A stretch of DNA of 64,000 bases, from contig JAQNBH010000014.1 in the NCBI GenBank assembly GCA_028752905.1, positions 30,027,776 to 30,091,775 on the forward strand, read 5' to 3'. Below the pieces are notes generated by a model, which was not told the DNA's origin, did not search any database, and worked only from the letters and a program-made list of their open reading frames with translations. The stretch is from Cladorhizidae sp. MBARI D1340-BT2. Lineage: Eukaryota > Porifera > Demospongiae > Poecilosclerida > Cladorhizidae. A program made the position numbers and the translations under genes. Below are positions 62,986 through 64,000 of this stretch, piece after piece; positions within the stretch are counted from its first letter, which is position 1; each line of letters starts with the position of its first letter.

Positions 62986-63460
62986 AGGATAATGGTCTCT
63001 AGGATATTTTCAAGGATGCTGCTGCTATCCCTAGGACCATCTCCTCCAGCTGATGCTGCTGTCTCTAGGACCATTTCATGCTATTCTCTGTAGGACCAAA
63101 TGTCTGTGTCTTTGCGTGCATATGGCTTATGCCTGGCTAAACCGATATGAAACAAACTTGGTGATTAGGTCGAGGGTCGACCAGAGGGTGTGAAAATAAA
63201 TAAAAGGTTTTAAATTTAACGAAATCTTGAAAATAAATCACTACTAAACCCCAACCAGTTTTCATTGCTCGATTTTTTTTTATGAAGCTGAAAAAAACTC
63301 GCAATGAAAAATTAATAGATGACGCAGACAACTGCTCCAGTTACAATGTAAGACACTTACGTTTTATAATAAGGAACCAGTTGATATGAAAATTTGTTAC
63401 CCAAAGGTTGGCCTTGAAATGTTTCTATTCAACTTGCTCAACCTGTTTCTAAAAGGTTTT

Positions 63461-63507
<47 letters not shown>

Positions 63508-64000
63508 GACAGTGCGTGATAAACCATCACTTTGTTGTGTTCTTTTCCAAGTTTTTGTACAACCTGGTGCTTCCTTTCTGCATCTGCGGATAGCACTCCC
63601 ACAACAGAGACAGAGTGTGGGTATCTCAGCAAGTATATACATGTATATATATATATATATATATTATATACACACACACATATATAAATAGAGAGTACTC
63701 CCACAGCAGAGTGTGGGTATCTCAGCCAGTATACGCACACATATACAGCATTCCCACAACAGAGTGTGGGTGTATGTAAGCTAGTTTTTATATAAATATA
63801 TATATATTATGAAGGGGAAAAAATAAAATAATAATATATGAGAACTGAGCAGATAATTTTAATTGCAAAAATAAATAAAAATAACAAATATTTATATATA
63901 CATAACACACACACACATATACATACACACATACACACACATATATTTACACACACACACATATATACACACACACACATATATATTTACATACGCACAC
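62986..64000. other. Right edge: unique DNA and dinucleotide repeats
   Basis: Contains a GT run (63462-63503), TA runs (63642-63665, 63789-63806), three copies of CCCACAACAGAGTGTGGGTA-type sequence (63598-63770) that each carry a CCCACA...TGTGGG inverted repeat, and CA/TA repeats to the end. No exon found. Confidence 0.7.

Overview
The window is animal nuclear DNA. It has intron-rich spectrin-repeat coding sequence, APE-type LINEs, a Ty3/gypsy-type LTR element, hAT and pogo/Tigger-type DNA transposons, and very abundant minisatellites. No bacterial operons, rRNA or tRNA genes are visible. A marine invertebrate (a sponge, cnidarian or similar lineage) fits the mix of elements, but the sequence alone does not fix the species.

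Left part (1-22 kb) is a transposon graveyard. An unclassified DNA transposon ('family X', terminal motif CAGACCTGCCAAC) spans about 11-8355 and has been split by three retroelement insertions: a nearly intact LINE (about 170-3778), the 3' end of a second LINE on the minus strand (about 3830-4562), and a decayed CR1/L2-like LINE (about 4827-7616). An uninterrupted 1204-bp copy of family X at 39654-40857 shows what the empty element looks like. Next to it is a hAT element (8392-10725). From 10.88 to 20.9 kb three blocks of a 40-bp minisatellite, each unit carrying a 9-bp inverted repeat, surround a very young LTR retrotransposon (12039-17360). Its two 381-bp LTRs look identical, it has a 5-bp target duplication, and its pol domains are in the order protease-integrase-RT-RNase H, which is the unusual Gmr1-type arrangement of Ty3/gypsy elements. 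One in-frame TGA interrupts the RT. A 5'-truncated copy of the first LINE lies at about 21.01-21.47 kb on the minus strand.

Right part (22.3-59.1 kb, minus strand) is the 3' half of one large host gene. Seventeen exons were placed by GT-AG boundaries, and their codon phases match at all sixteen junctions, giving 1542 codons plus a stop. The product is a chain of spectrin-like helical repeats ending in a single C-terminal transmembrane segment and an 11-residue tail. It resembles nesprin in plan, but the tail lacks the terminal PPPX of canonical KASH peptides. The 5' end lies beyond the right edge or in an unrecognised part of 59.1-64 kb.

Almost every intron of this gene carries its own private minisatellite (units of 18, 20, 21, 23, 25, 26, 27, 32, 34, 37, 41, 46, 48, 60, 68 and 69 bp). 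Many long open frames in the window are by-products of these arrays (units divisible by three) and are not genes. Two copies of a hammerhead-ribozyme-like motif, a Tigger-type DNA-binding remnant and a duplicated mini-exon lie within introns. The right edge (59.4-64 kb) is minisatellite, AT-rich low complexity and dinucleotide repeats.
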